A stretch of DNA of 49,047 nt from Burkholderiaceae bacterium. GTDB taxonomy: Bacteria > Pseudomonadota > Gammaproteobacteria > Burkholderiales > Burkholderiaceae_C. The stretch lies in NCBI GenBank assembly GCA_023954035.1, contig JAMLIT010000028.1, positions 1 through 49,047 of the forward strand. Reading direction: 5' to 3'. The notes beneath the pieces were generated by a model. It was given only the letters and a program-made list of their open reading frames with translations. It was not told the origin of the DNA and searched no databases. Position numbers and translations under genes: made by a program. Shown here one piece after another: positions 35,803 to 44,472 of the stretch (its first letter is position 1; every line of letters begins with the position of its first letter).

Positions 35803-38800
35803 ATGGATCGCAGCCAAAGCGCCGCCATGTCGAAGACCATCTCCACGTTCACCCGTCATCTTTGGTACACAGTGGCCGTTCTGGCGGCCATGGTGGCGGC
35901 TTTCGGGGGGTATGTGGTGGCCGAAAAAGCGATCGATACCGCCAACGCGCAGCGTCTGCGCTCGCTGCAGCTGGCCGATGAAATGCGGCGTTCGTCGGAC
36001 GATCTGACCCGCCTGGCCGCGCTGTCGGTGATGACGGGCGACGACCTGTACCAGCGCCACTACGAAACCCTGCTGGACATTCGCGAAGGGCGCAAACCGC
36101 GACCGCCCCGTGATCGGGTCACCTCGTTCGATATGGCCGCAGCGGTTGACCCGCCGGTGCCCGAGGGCGTGGGGATGGCCTTGGTGGAGCGCATGCGGTC
36201 GGCAGGCTTTATCGATCAGGAATTGGTCCTGCTGGCCCAGGCCAAGGCGTTGTCGGACAGCCTGACCCGTACCGAGCGCGAAGCCATGCAACTGAGCCAG
36301 GTGCAGGGCAGAGATGCCGAGGCGAGCCACGCCCGGGCGCGCGCCATGCTGCATGACGCGGCCTACCTGTCGGCCAAGGCGGCCATCATGGCGCCGATCG
36401 AGGGCTTTCATACCCAGGTGATGGAGCGTACCCAGGCCGCTGTGGCGCAGGCAGAGCGCAATGCCCTGGCTCTGCGGGTTGTTTTCATGGGCCTGGGGCT
36501 GCTGCTGGTGTACATGCTTTACCGCACTTCGCGGGCCCTGCGCACGGTCATGGGGGGAACGGTGGATGCGGTCCATGCCCAAATCACCCGCCTGGGCCAG
36601 GGCGATTTCAATGCGCCGCTGGCGCTGGACAAAAGCGAACCTGGCAGCGTGATGGCCCGGCTGGCCGAGTCGCAGGCCAAGCTCAAGCAGATGGCCGACG
36701 AGCGCGCCCACACCCAGCTTGAACTGCAGCGCAGCACGTCGCGGCTGAAAGAGGCTGAACGTCTGGCGTTGCTGGGCTACTGGGAGCTCGATCTGGTCAC
36801 GAATGCGCTGGTCTGGTCTGATGAGACTTACGCCATTTTTGAACTCGATCCCGCCAGGCCGCCGCTCTATGAGACTTTTCTCAGTGTCATTCACCCCGAC
36901 GATCGCGAGCGCGTCAACAAAGCCTATACCGAGTCCGTGCGGCGCAAGGAATCCCGGTACCGCATTACCCACCGCCTGCAGATGCCCGATGGCCGCGTCA
37001 AACATGTGCACGAGCGGGGCGAAACCCATTTCAGCGCCACCGGCGAGCCCCTGCGCACGATGGGCACGGTGCAGGACGTCACCTCGAGCCTGCAGGGCAA
37101 GCTGGCGCTCGAGCGTGCGAACCGCGACCTGCGCCTGCTGAGCGACTGCAATACCGCGCTGGTGCATGCCGAGGAGGAATCCGGCTTGCTGATGGAGATT
37201 TGCCGTCTGTGCGTGGAGCGTGGCGGCTATCGCATGGCATGGGTCGGTTATGCCGTGCACGATGCTGTGCATTCCGTGCGTGTGGTCGCCCAATCGGGCG
37301 ACCAGGACGGCTATCTGCAGAATCTGCCGGTCACCTGGGCCGATGAGCCGCACGGCCGGGGGCCGGTCGGTACGGCCATTCGCACGGGTCTGCCGTGCGC
37401 CATCGATCACATCAAGAGTGATCCGCGCATGGCCATGTGGCGCGAGCAGACAGGGCGGCGCAGCATGCGCTCGTGCGTGGCCTTGCCGCTGGTGTGCAGT
37501 GCCTCCGTCATCGGGGCGCTGGCGCTGTATTCCGAGGAAGAAGACCGCTTCGATCCCGACGAGCTGCGCTTGTTGATGGAACTGGCGACCGATCTGGCCT
37601 ATGGTATTTCCACCCTGCGCACCCGCGCCGAGCACGCCCAGGCCAAGGTGCAGCTGGAGTTTTTGTCCAACTTCGATCCCCTGACGCATCTGCCCAACCG
37701 CCTGTTGCTGCGTGACCGTTTCGAACATGCGGCGCGGGTGGCCCAGGCTGACGGCCGACGGGTCAGCATGCTGTACATCGACCTGGACCATTTCAAGCAG
37801 GTCAATGACAGCCTGGGCTATGCCGTGGGCGACCAGGTGATTGTGAAAGTGGTCGAGCGGCTGCAGCACTGCATTCCTGTGGCCTCGACCGTCAGCCGCA
37901 TGAGTGGTGACGAATTCGTGGTGCTGCTCGCGGGCGACCTGGATGCGGCGGCGGTGGCGGGTGTGGGCAATGCCATCCGGGATGCCCTGGTGGACCCCAT
38001 CAAGACCGGTGACAGCCTGCTCAACATCTCGTGTTCTGTGGGCATTGGCCTGTATCCGGGGGATGGCGCCGACTTCGAGACCCTGCTCAAACACGCCCAT
38101 ACGGCTGTCGTCAGCGCCAAGGAGGCGGGCCGCAATACCTGCCGTTTTTTCTCGCACGACCTGAACGACGGCATGCTGGAGCAGGTTCGCCTGACGGGTG
38201 GCCTGGCCAGCGCCTTGCGCAAGCGCGAATTTGTGCTGCACTACCAGCCCCAGCTGGATCTGGCGAGCGGCCGGATTGTCGGGGTGGAGGCGCTGGTGCG
38301 CTGGCAGCACCCTGCGGATGGCCTGTTGCCGCCGGGCAGGTTCATCGCGTTGGCCGAGCGCAGCGGGCACATCGTTCCCCTGGGCGAATGGGTGCTGCAT
38401 GAAGCCTGCCGCCAGGCGCGCCAGTGGCAGAGCGGGTTCCTCACCACACCCGTGGTGGGTGTCAACCTGTCGGCCCTGCAATTCAAGCGGGGCAATGTGC
38501 TGGAGATGGTGGCATCGGCCCTGAGCGCATCGGGCCTGCCGCCAGCCTGCCTGGAGCTGGAGCTGACCGAGTCCATTCTGTTGCAGGACGTGGAGTCCAC
38601 CATCCGGACGCTGCAGGGGCTCAAGGCCATGGGCGTCAAGCTGTCCATCGACGATTTTGGTACGGGCTATTCCAGCCTGTCCTACCTCAAGCGGCTGGCG
38701 GTGGACAAGCTCAAGATCGACCAGTCCTTTGTGCGCGACATGCTCACAGGGTCCGATGGGGCTTCCATCGTGCAGGCCATCATTCAGCTCGGGCACAACC

Positions 38801-38988
38801 TGCAGCTGACCGTGATTGCCGAGGGCGTGGAAACCATGGCAGAGCGCGACTTTCTCGAGCGCTCAGGGTGCGACGAGGCGCAGGGCTACCTTTTCAGCAG
38901 GCCGGTGCCGGTGGACCAGATGGAGCGGCTCCTGCGCAGCGGGATCGGGCGGCCTGGCGGCCCCATCGAGCTGGTGCACGATCTGTAG
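35803..38988 (+). CDS. Membrane-anchored PAS-GAF-GGDEF-EAL protein (cyclic di-GMP phosphodiesterase, probable)
   Basis: The product is 1061 residues. Two membrane helices (about 20-40 and 220-245) enclose a sensory region, followed by a HAMP-like segment and a PAS domain with YWELDLVTNALVWSDETYAIF (about 325-440). A GAF domain (about 450-610) precedes a GGDEF domain. The GGDEF signature is degenerate, SGDEF in RMSGDEFVVLL, and no RxxD inhibition site precedes it. The EAL domain is intact: GVEALVRWQ, LELELTESILL, IDDFGTGYSSLSYLKRL and VIAEGVET. A phosphodiesterase that degrades cyclic di-GMP is the best call. ATG at 35803 is used; ATG at 35827 is the alternative. Confidence 0.92.
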   Translation: MDRSQSAAMSKTISTFTRHLWYTVAVLAAMVAAFGGYVVAEKAIDTANAQRLRSLQLADEMRRSSDDLTRLAALSVMTGDDLYQRHYETLLDIREGRKPRPPRDRVTSFDMAAAVDPPVPEGVGMALVERMRSAGFIDQELVLLAQAKALSDSLTRTEREAMQLSQVQGRDAEASHARARAMLHDAAYLSAKAAIMAPIEGFHTQVMERTQAAVAQAERNALALRVVFMGLGLLLVYMLYRTSRALRTVMGGTVDAVHAQITRLGQGDFNAPLALDKSEPGSVMARLAESQAKLKQMADERAHTQLELQRSTSRLKEAERLALLGYWELDLVTNALVWSDETYAIFELDPARPPLYETFLSVIHPDDRERVNKAYTESVRRKESRYRITHRLQMPDGRVKHVHERGETHFSATGEPLRTMGTVQDVTSSLQGKLALERANRDLRLLSDCNTALVHAEEESGLLMEICRLCVERGGYRMAWVGYAVHDAVHSVRVVAQSGDQDGYLQNLPVTWADEPHGRGPVGTAIRTGLPCAIDHIKSDPRMAMWREQTGRRSMRSCVALPLVCSASVIGALALYSEEEDRFDPDELRLLMELATDLAYGISTLRTRAEHAQAKVQLEFLSNFDPLTHLPNRLLLRDRFEHAARVAQADGRRVSMLYIDLDHFKQVNDSLGYAVGDQVIVKVVERLQHCIPVASTVSRMSGDEFVVLLAGDLDAAAVAGVGNAIRDALVDPIKTGDSLLNISCSVGIGLYPGDGADFETLLKHAHTAVVSAKEAGRNTCRFFSHDLNDGMLEQVRLTGGLASALRKREFVLHYQPQLDLASGRIVGVEALVRWQHPADGLLPPGRFIALAERSGHIVPLGEWVLHEACRQARQWQSGFLTTPVVGVNLSALQFKRGNVLEMVASALSASGLPPACLELELTESILLQDVESTIRTLQGLKAMGVKLSIDDFGTGYSSLSYLKRLAVDKLKIDQSFVRDMLTGSDGASIVQAIIQLGHNLQLTVIAEGVETMAERDFLERSGCDEAQGYLFSRPVPVDQMERLLRSGIGRPGGPIELVHDL

Positions 38989-38990
38989 GG

Positions 38991-39599
38991 TCAATCGTAG
39001 GGGCGCACCAGCCGGACGGGCAGGCGGCTGCTCCGGGCTACATCGCCGCTGGCTTCGCCAGTCGCCATGTCCACGGCCCAGCCGTTGCGAAACGAGCCCA
39101 GCTGGCTCGATGTTCCGCCGGTACTGCCCTGCATGACGCTGCCATAGTTGTAGGCATTGATGCTGCCCGTGCGCACACGGGTCGAGCTGGACCAGTGCCA
39201 GGTGCCGGGCGAGGACGGAAACAGCACCGGATTCACCCCCGAGGGGACGGCTCTTTTGTTCACCAGATGGCGCAGCTCGTTGGCGCGCGGCAGACGCCAT
39301 GCCACGCCTTCGGCCTTGCTGCGGGCCGCGGCTGCGGCCATGGCTTCGGCGCGGTCGAACAACAGGGGCAGGCCTTCGCAGGTTTTGCCGTTCCAGTGCG
39401 TGCCTTCCACACAGCGTGCCCAGGCCACCTTGGAGCGCTTGTCGATCACCAGGGTGCCGTCCTCCGAAGGCTGCATGCCCACTGGCGCCGTGGCCGCCGA
39501 TGCCGCCGCCGCCGGTTCCTGGGCCAGTACGGCCGACGTAGCGAACCAGGCCGCGAGGCAGGCCATCGCGCGAAGGCGGATCGTTCGGTCAGTTTTCAT
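38991..39599 (-). CDS. DUF1566 domain-containing exported protein
   Basis: The product is 202 residues. A Sec signal peptide with basic start and hydrophobic stretch ends near SAVLAQEPA (about residue 27), so the protein is periplasmic or surface-located. The rest has the Lcl/DUF1566 features WRLPRANELRHLVN (about 105-118), HWSSSTRV (about 140-147), FRNGWAVDM and the terminal PVRLVRPYD. Members act in surface structures in some genera, but the function is not established. Its stop lies two bases after the GGDEF-EAL stop on the opposite strand. Confidence 0.8.
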   Translation of the reverse strand: MKTDRTIRLRAMACLAAWFATSAVLAQEPAAAASAATAPVGMQPSEDGTLVIDKRSKVAWARCVEGTHWNGKTCEGLPLLFDRAEAMAAAAARSKAEGVAWRLPRANELRHLVNKRAVPSGVNPVLFPSSPGTWHWSSSTRVRTGSINAYNYGSVMQGSTGGTSSQLGSFRNGWAVDMATGEASGDVARSSRLPVRLVRPYD

Positions 39600-39733
39600 G
39601 GCGTAGTTCCTCGAAGCAGGGCAGCAGCCCTGGCCCTGATGGTAGCTGTCCGCCGGGGCGTTGCAAGCTTTGCGGGGCGCCCCGGCGGCTGTGGCACACT
39701 CGCGCGCTTCGTGTTTTGAAACATCAGCAGCCC

Positions 39734-42127
39734 ATGCAGCAGATCATCCGGCAACTGGCCGCAGAAATCAAAATCAGGGAGCAGCAGGTGGTGGCCGCCA
39801 TCGAACTGCTTGACAGCGGAGCCACCGTGCCCTTCATTGCCCGGTACCGCAAGGAAGTGACCGGCGGGCTGGACGACGTGCAGCTGCGCGAGCTCGAAGC
39901 GCGCCTGTCGTACCTGCGCGAACTGGAAGACCGCCGCGCCGCCGTGCTCAAGGCCATCGACGAGCAGGGCAAGCTCACCGATGCCCTGCGCGCGGCCATC
40001 GCCGCCGCGCCGACCAAGCAGGAGCTGGAAGATATCTACCTGCCGTTCAAGCAAAAGCGCCGCACCAAGGGCCAGATCGCCCGGGAGTTTGGCATCGAGC
40101 CGCTGGCCGACAAGCTGTTTGCCGACCCCACGCTGGACCCGGCCGTTGAGGCGGCAGCGTTTACCAGGCCCCCCGAGGTGCTGGACGACGGCAAGCCAGG
40201 CGCGGACTTTTCCACGGTGCCTGCCGTGCTCGACGGCGTGCGCGACATCCTGTCGGAGCGCTGGGCGGAAGATGCGGTGCTGGTGCAGCAGTTGCGCGAA
40301 TGGCTGTGGGCCGAGGGCCTGCTGCGCAGCAAAAAGGTCGAGAGCAAGAACGAGAATGACCCCGAGGTGTCCAAGTTCCGCGATTACTTCGATTACGACG
40401 AACCCATTGGCCGCGTGCCCTCGCACCGTGCGCTGGCGGTCTTTCGGGGTCGTGCGCTCGAAATGCTGGAGGCCAAGCTGGTGCTGCCCGTCGAACCGGA
40501 ACCCGGCAAACCCAGCCTGGCCGAAGGGAAAATTGCCCTGCATCTGGGCTGGAGCCACGCAGGCCGCCGGGCCGATGACCTGATCCGCAAATGCGTGGCC
40601 TGGACCTGGCGCGTCAAGCTCAGCCTCTCGACCGAGCGCGACCTGTTCTCGCGCCTGCGCGATGACGCAGAAAAGGTGGCCATCAAGGTCTTTGCCGACA
40701 ACCTGCGCGACCTGCTGCTGGCCGCCCCCGCCGGGCCGCGCGTGGTGATGGGGCTGGACCCCGGCATCCGCACCGGCGTGAAGGTGGCTGTGGTGGATGC
40801 CACCGGCAAACTGGTGGAAACCGCCACCGTCTACCCGCACGAGCCACGGCGCGACTGGGATGGCGCCCTGCACACGCTGGCCCGGCTGTGCGAAAGGCAT
40901 GGTGTGCAGCTCATTGCCATCGGTAACGGCACGGCCAGCCGCGAAACCGACAAGCTGGCGGGTGAGCTCATCAAATTGATGCAAAAACAGGCTCCAGCGC
41001 AGGATGGTAAAGCGCTGGCAGCTATTGAAAAGATAGTGGTCAGCGAGGCCGGTGCGTCTGTGTACAGCGCCAGCGAATACGCCTCGCAGGAGATGCCCGA
41101 TGTGGACGTGAGCCTGCGCGGCGCGGCCAGCATTGCGCGGCGCCTGCAGGACCCGCTGGCCGAGCTGGTCAAGATCGACCCCAAGAGCATTGGCGTGGGC
41201 CAGTACCAGCACGACGTGAACCAGAGCGAGCTGGCCCGCACTTTGGGCACCGTGGTGGAGGACTGCGTGAATTCGGTGGGCGTGGACCTGAATACCGCCA
41301 GTGTGCCGCTGCTGTCCCGCGTCTCGGGTCTCTCGGCCAGTGTGGCCAAGGCGGTAGTGCGCTGGCGCGAGGCCCATGGTGCCTTCAAGACCCGCAAGCA
41401 GCTCATGGATGTGGCGGGCCTGGGCGCCAAGACGTTTGAGCAGAGTGCCGGTTTTCTGCGCATCCGCGGCGGCGACAACCCGCTGGACATGACGGGTGTG
41501 CACCCCGAGACCTATCCCGTGGTCGAGCAGATCATGGAGAAAACCGGCAGACCGGTGGCCGAAATCATGGGCCGCACCGACATGCTCAAGGTTTTGCAGC
41601 CCGAACTGTTTGCCAACGAGAAGTTCGGCGTGATCACGGTCAAGGACATCCTGGCCGAGCTGGAAAAACCCGGCCGCGACCCGCGCCCGGACTTCAAGGT
41701 GGCACGCTTCAACGACGGCGTGGAAGACATCAAGGACCTGCGCGAAGGGATGATCCTGGAGGGCACGGTGAGCAACGTCGCGCAGTTCGGCGCCTTCATC
41801 GACCTGGGCGTGCACCAGGACGGACTGGTGCATGTGAGCCAGCTGGCGCACAAGTTCGTGCAGGACGCCCGCGAAGTGGTCAAGACCGGCGACATCGTCA
41901 AGGTCAAGGTCATGGAGGTGGACGTGGAGCGCAAGCGCATCGGCCTGTCCATGAAGCTGGGCGATGCGCCAGCCCGCCAGGGTGGCGGCCGGGGCGCCTC
42001 GCAGGGCAACCGGTTTGAAGGGGCAGGGCGCGGCTACCAGCAGCCCCCGCGCCGTGCGCCCGAGCCGCTGCAGCAGTCGGCCATGGCCTCGGCTTTTGCA
42101 AAGCTGCAACAGGCAAAGAAAAGGTAG
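39734..42127 (+). CDS. tex: Tex RNA-binding transcription accessory protein
   Basis: The product is 797 residues. It has the Tex N-terminal helical domain (VAAIELLDSGATVPFIARYRKEVTGGLDD), the YqgF-like domain (VVMGLDPGIRTGVKVAVVDA), VSEAGASVYSASEYAS, tandem HhH motifs (SVPLLSRVSGLSASVAKAVV, MDVAGLGAKTFEQ) and the C-terminal S1 domain (EGMILEGTVSNVAQFGAFIDL), with a Gly/Arg-rich tail. It binds nucleic acid and affects transcription and stress tolerance. ATG at 39734 begins the conserved N terminus. Residues about 417-436 are encoded by a copy of the dispersed palindromic repeat, and I recall no equivalent segment of that length in Escherichia coli Tex. Confidence 0.96.
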   Translation: MQQIIRQLAAEIKIREQQVVAAIELLDSGATVPFIARYRKEVTGGLDDVQLRELEARLSYLRELEDRRAAVLKAIDEQGKLTDALRAAIAAAPTKQELEDIYLPFKQKRRTKGQIAREFGIEPLADKLFADPTLDPAVEAAAFTRPPEVLDDGKPGADFSTVPAVLDGVRDILSERWAEDAVLVQQLREWLWAEGLLRSKKVESKNENDPEVSKFRDYFDYDEPIGRVPSHRALAVFRGRALEMLEAKLVLPVEPEPGKPSLAEGKIALHLGWSHAGRRADDLIRKCVAWTWRVKLSLSTERDLFSRLRDDAEKVAIKVFADNLRDLLLAAPAGPRVVMGLDPGIRTGVKVAVVDATGKLVETATVYPHEPRRDWDGALHTLARLCERHGVQLIAIGNGTASRETDKLAGELIKLMQKQAPAQDGKALAAIEKIVVSEAGASVYSASEYASQEMPDVDVSLRGAASIARRLQDPLAELVKIDPKSIGVGQYQHDVNQSELARTLGTVVEDCVNSVGVDLNTASVPLLSRVSGLSASVAKAVVRWREAHGAFKTRKQLMDVAGLGAKTFEQSAGFLRIRGGDNPLDMTGVHPETYPVVEQIMEKTGRPVAEIMGRTDMLKVLQPELFANEKFGVITVKDILAELEKPGRDPRPDFKVARFNDGVEDIKDLREGMILEGTVSNVAQFGAFIDLGVHQDGLVHVSQLAHKFVQDAREVVKTGDIVKVKVMEVDVERKRIGLSMKLGDAPARQGGGRGASQGNRFEGAGRGYQQPPRRAPEPLQQSAMASAFAKLQQAKKR
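40982..41038 (+). repeat. Dispersed AGCGCT palindromic repeat, copy 8, in frame inside tex
   Basis: CAAAAACAGGCTCCAGCGC, AGGATGGTAA, AGCGCTGGCAGCTATTG and AAAAGATAGT align over about 57 bases with the copy at 34901. It encodes QKQAPAQDGKALAAIEKI between the YqgF-like domain and the VSEAGAS motif, in frame and without a stop. It seems to have been inserted, or to have arisen, inside a conserved essential-type gene. Confidence 0.75.
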
Positions 42128-42176
42128 GCAGCGCAGGGTACATAATCCAAGCCAGTCCCACCACAGCGCTGATCCC

Positions 42177-43016
42177 ATGGATTTGAATGCACTGCTGGCC
42201 ATGCCCGCCGTCCTGCCCAGCCTGCCACGTACGGTGGCATTGCTGATGAATGAGCTGGCCCACGACGAACCGAACCTGCGGCGCGTGAACCAGCTGTTCG
42301 GCTCCGACCCTGCGCTGTCGGCCCGCCTGCTGGAAATGGCCAACTCCGACGCCTTCCAGGGCCCGCGCCAGGTGGCGGGCATCCCGGAGGCGCTGGCCCT
42401 GCTGGGCACGCCGCACCTGCGCACGCTGGTGAGTTCTGCCCCGCTGGGCACCACGTCGCGCTCGGTGCCCGGCCTCAACCTGCAGCAGTTCTGGCGCTAC
42501 AGCCTGCATACAGCCAAGTTGGCCCGTTCACTGGCGGGCAGCGTGCACCAGAATCAGGTTGCGGCCTACACCGTGGGGCTGCTGCATGGCCTGGGGGAGT
42601 TGCTGATCCATCTCTCCGACCCCGAGCGGGTGCAGTCGCTCAACACGCTGGTGCCGCCACTGGACCTGCGGCGCTGCAAGGTCGAGATGCGCATTTTTGG
42701 CTATTGCTACAGCCGCGTCACGGCCGCGCTGGCGCGCCGCTGGCAGTTGCCCGAAATGGTGGTCGATGCCCTCAGCTACCAGCATGCACCTTTTGAAAAC
42801 CATGCCTATGAGCCGCTGGCCGGGGTCATTCACCTGGCGGTCTGGCGCGTGCGTGTGCATGAACTGGGGCTGGATGAGAGGGAGCGCGTGGTTTCCTTCC
42901 CCGACGAAGTCGCCCTGGCCCTGGGGCTGGACATCGATATGGTGCTGCGCCAGGACCCGATCGACTGGAATCCGCGCCACGAAGCAGAGCCCGAGGCCGC
43001 AGACTATCTGGTCTGA
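42177..43016 (+). CDS. HDOD-domain signalling protein
   Basis: The product is 279 residues. The HDOD domain (about 15-210) has LPRTVALLMNELAHDEPNLRRVNQLFGSDPALSARLLEMANSDAF, LALLGTPHLRTLVSSAPLG and HTAKLARSLAG, followed by GLLHGLGELLIHL, where His and Gly replace the HD metal-ligand pair. The absence of an HD dyad is typical of HDOD proteins, which are non-catalytic signalling modules often linked to cyclic di-GMP or motility control. The start ATG at 42177 begins MDLNALLAMPAVLPSLP. Target unknown. It sits 49 bases after tex. Confidence 0.88.
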   Translation: MDLNALLAMPAVLPSLPRTVALLMNELAHDEPNLRRVNQLFGSDPALSARLLEMANSDAFQGPRQVAGIPEALALLGTPHLRTLVSSAPLGTTSRSVPGLNLQQFWRYSLHTAKLARSLAGSVHQNQVAAYTVGLLHGLGELLIHLSDPERVQSLNTLVPPLDLRRCKVEMRIFGYCYSRVTAALARRWQLPEMVVDALSYQHAPFENHAYEPLAGVIHLAVWRVRVHELGLDERERVVSFPDEVALALGLDIDMVLRQDPIDWNPRHEAEPEAADYLV

Positions 43017-43057
43017 CTGCGGGACATGGCACGGCAAACACCCATGCAGCGCGGGTC

Positions 43058-44224
43058 ATGAAGGCCCTGCGCATCTACGCAGGCCCCCAGGCGTTGCAGC
43101 ACCTGCGTGAACAAGGCCTGCACCCGCAGGATGTGCAGACCATTCCCGCTGCTGCAGGCGGGCCCAAGGGACTGATTCTGGGGCCGCTCGACCGATTCCT
43201 CTTTGGCGAGTGGCTGCCACAGTCCCGCCAGACCGTGCACCTGGTGGGCGCGTCCATCGGGGCCTGGCGCATGGCGAGCGCCTGTCTGCAGGGCAGTGTG
43301 GCTGCTTTCGAGCGGCTGGAGCACGACTATATCCACCAGCACTACGAGCCAGCGCCGGGCCGCAAGCGGCCGACGCCACAGCATGTGAGCGAGCGGTTCA
43401 GCCAGACGCTGCAGGACTTCTATGGCGGTCGGGTGGACGAGTTGCTTGCGCATCCGCGCTATCGCCTGCATATCGTCACGTCCCGGGGCCGCCATCTGCT
43501 GGCGCGTGAACACCGCTGGGCCACGCCGCTGGGCTACCTGGGCGCCTTTGTGTCCAACATGGCGCAGCGCAAGGCCCTGGGCGCCTGGCTGGAACGCGTG
43601 GTGTTTTCTTCTCCCGATCCCGCGCAGCCCACGGGTACCTGTGCAGCGTTGCCGTTTGGCACGCAGGATTTCCGCACGCGCCAGGTGCTGCTGACGCAGG
43701 CCAACTTCATGCCGTCCTTGCAGGCCAGTTGCTCGATTCCGTTCGTGCTCCAGGCCGTGCCACACATTGCAGGCGCCCCCAGCGGCGCCTACTGGGACGG
43801 CGGCATCACCGACTACCACATGCACCTGCACTACCGTTGCCCACAAAATGCTATTAAAACAATAGCTGCCAGCGCAATGGATACGGGCGCTGAAGGCCAA
43901 AAACATTTAAATCCTGCCGGGCTGGTGCTGTACCCCCACTTCCAGCAGACCGTGGTGCCCGGCTGGCTGGACAAACACCTGCGCTGGCGCCACCGCGCCA
44001 CCCCGGCGCTGGACCACATGGTGCTGCTGAGCCCCCACCCCGACTGGGTGCGCAGCCTACCCCACGCCAAACTGCCCGACCGCAACGACTTCGTCCACTA
44101 CGCCCACGACCCCGCCCAACGCATGCGCCTGTGGCGCACCGCCGTATCGGCCAGCGAGCAACTGGCCGAGGAGTTCGGTGCGTGGGTGGAGCGGCCGGAT
44201 GTGGGGGTGGTGGGGCTGCTGTGA
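43058..44224 (+). CDS. Patatin-like phospholipase family protein
   Basis: The product is 388 residues. The oxyanion region is AAAGGPKGLILGPLDRFLFGE (about 31-50). The nucleophile elbow VGASIGAWRMA (G-A-S-I-G) carries the Ser at about residue 67, and the catalytic Asp is in SGAYWDGGITDYH (about 250). These form the Ser-Asp dyad of the patatin family, which hydrolyses acyl esters of lipids. No signal peptide is visible, so the enzyme is probably cytoplasmic or secreted by another route. An inverted copy of the dispersed palindromic repeat encodes residues about 264-283 just after the Asp motif. It starts 41 bases after the HDOD gene. Confidence 0.88.
   Translation: MKALRIYAGPQALQHLREQGLHPQDVQTIPAAAGGPKGLILGPLDRFLFGEWLPQSRQTVHLVGASIGAWRMASACLQGSVAAFERLEHDYIHQHYEPAPGRKRPTPQHVSERFSQTLQDFYGGRVDELLAHPRYRLHIVTSRGRHLLAREHRWATPLGYLGAFVSNMAQRKALGAWLERVVFSSPDPAQPTGTCAALPFGTQDFRTRQVLLTQANFMPSLQASCSIPFVLQAVPHIAGAPSGAYWDGGITDYHMHLHYRCPQNAIKTIAASAMDTGAEGQKHLNPAGLVLYPHFQQTVVPGWLDKHLRWRHRATPALDHMVLLSPHPDWVRSLPHAKLPDRNDFVHYAHDPAQRMRLWRTAVSASEQLAEEFGAWVERPDVGVVGLL
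43848..43903 (-). repeat. Dispersed AGCGCT palindromic repeat, copy 9, in frame inside the patatin-like gene
   Basis: On the plus strand ATGCTATTAAAACAATAGCT, GCCAGCGC, AATGGATAC, GGGCGCTGAAGGCC and AAAAAC are the reverse of the consensus GGCCTCCAGCGC, AGCGCTGG and AGCTATTG. It encodes NAIKTIAASAMDTGAEGQK, in frame, right after the catalytic-Asp motif. The local AT-rich triplets stand out against the gene's GC-rich codon use. Confidence 0.75.
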
Positions 44225-44348
44225 GTGGTGGCAGGCGTAAGGTGTTGCTCACAATCATCCTGGCAACCCAGGCCGTGCATCCGAAAGAGCCTGAAGCTCC
44301 CACGCGTACTCTGCACCTCATACACACAAAAGCGCTTACCAATAATTA

Positions 44349-44363
44349 GTCCGCCCTGAACAA
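44349..44363 (+). repeat. Left inverted repeat of the insertion sequence
   Basis: GTCCGCCCTGAACAA matches the right end 45837-45851 as an exact reverse complement over 15 bases. Confidence 0.93.
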
Positions 44364-44472
44364 CGCGCAAGCCGTTGATCTGACACGTAGTTTTGCTGAT
44401 TGATGGGCGCAGGACTTGCAAGGTATGGTTTTGCCAGTACCTGTTTTCTTGCAAATATCTCCGAGGAGTCCG

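Noticed and set aside
44225-44348. Left flank of the insertion sequence containing AAAAGCGCTTACC as a tenth repeat copy
   Set aside because: Only one AGCGCT half-site with no second arm or AGCTAT block; too little to call.
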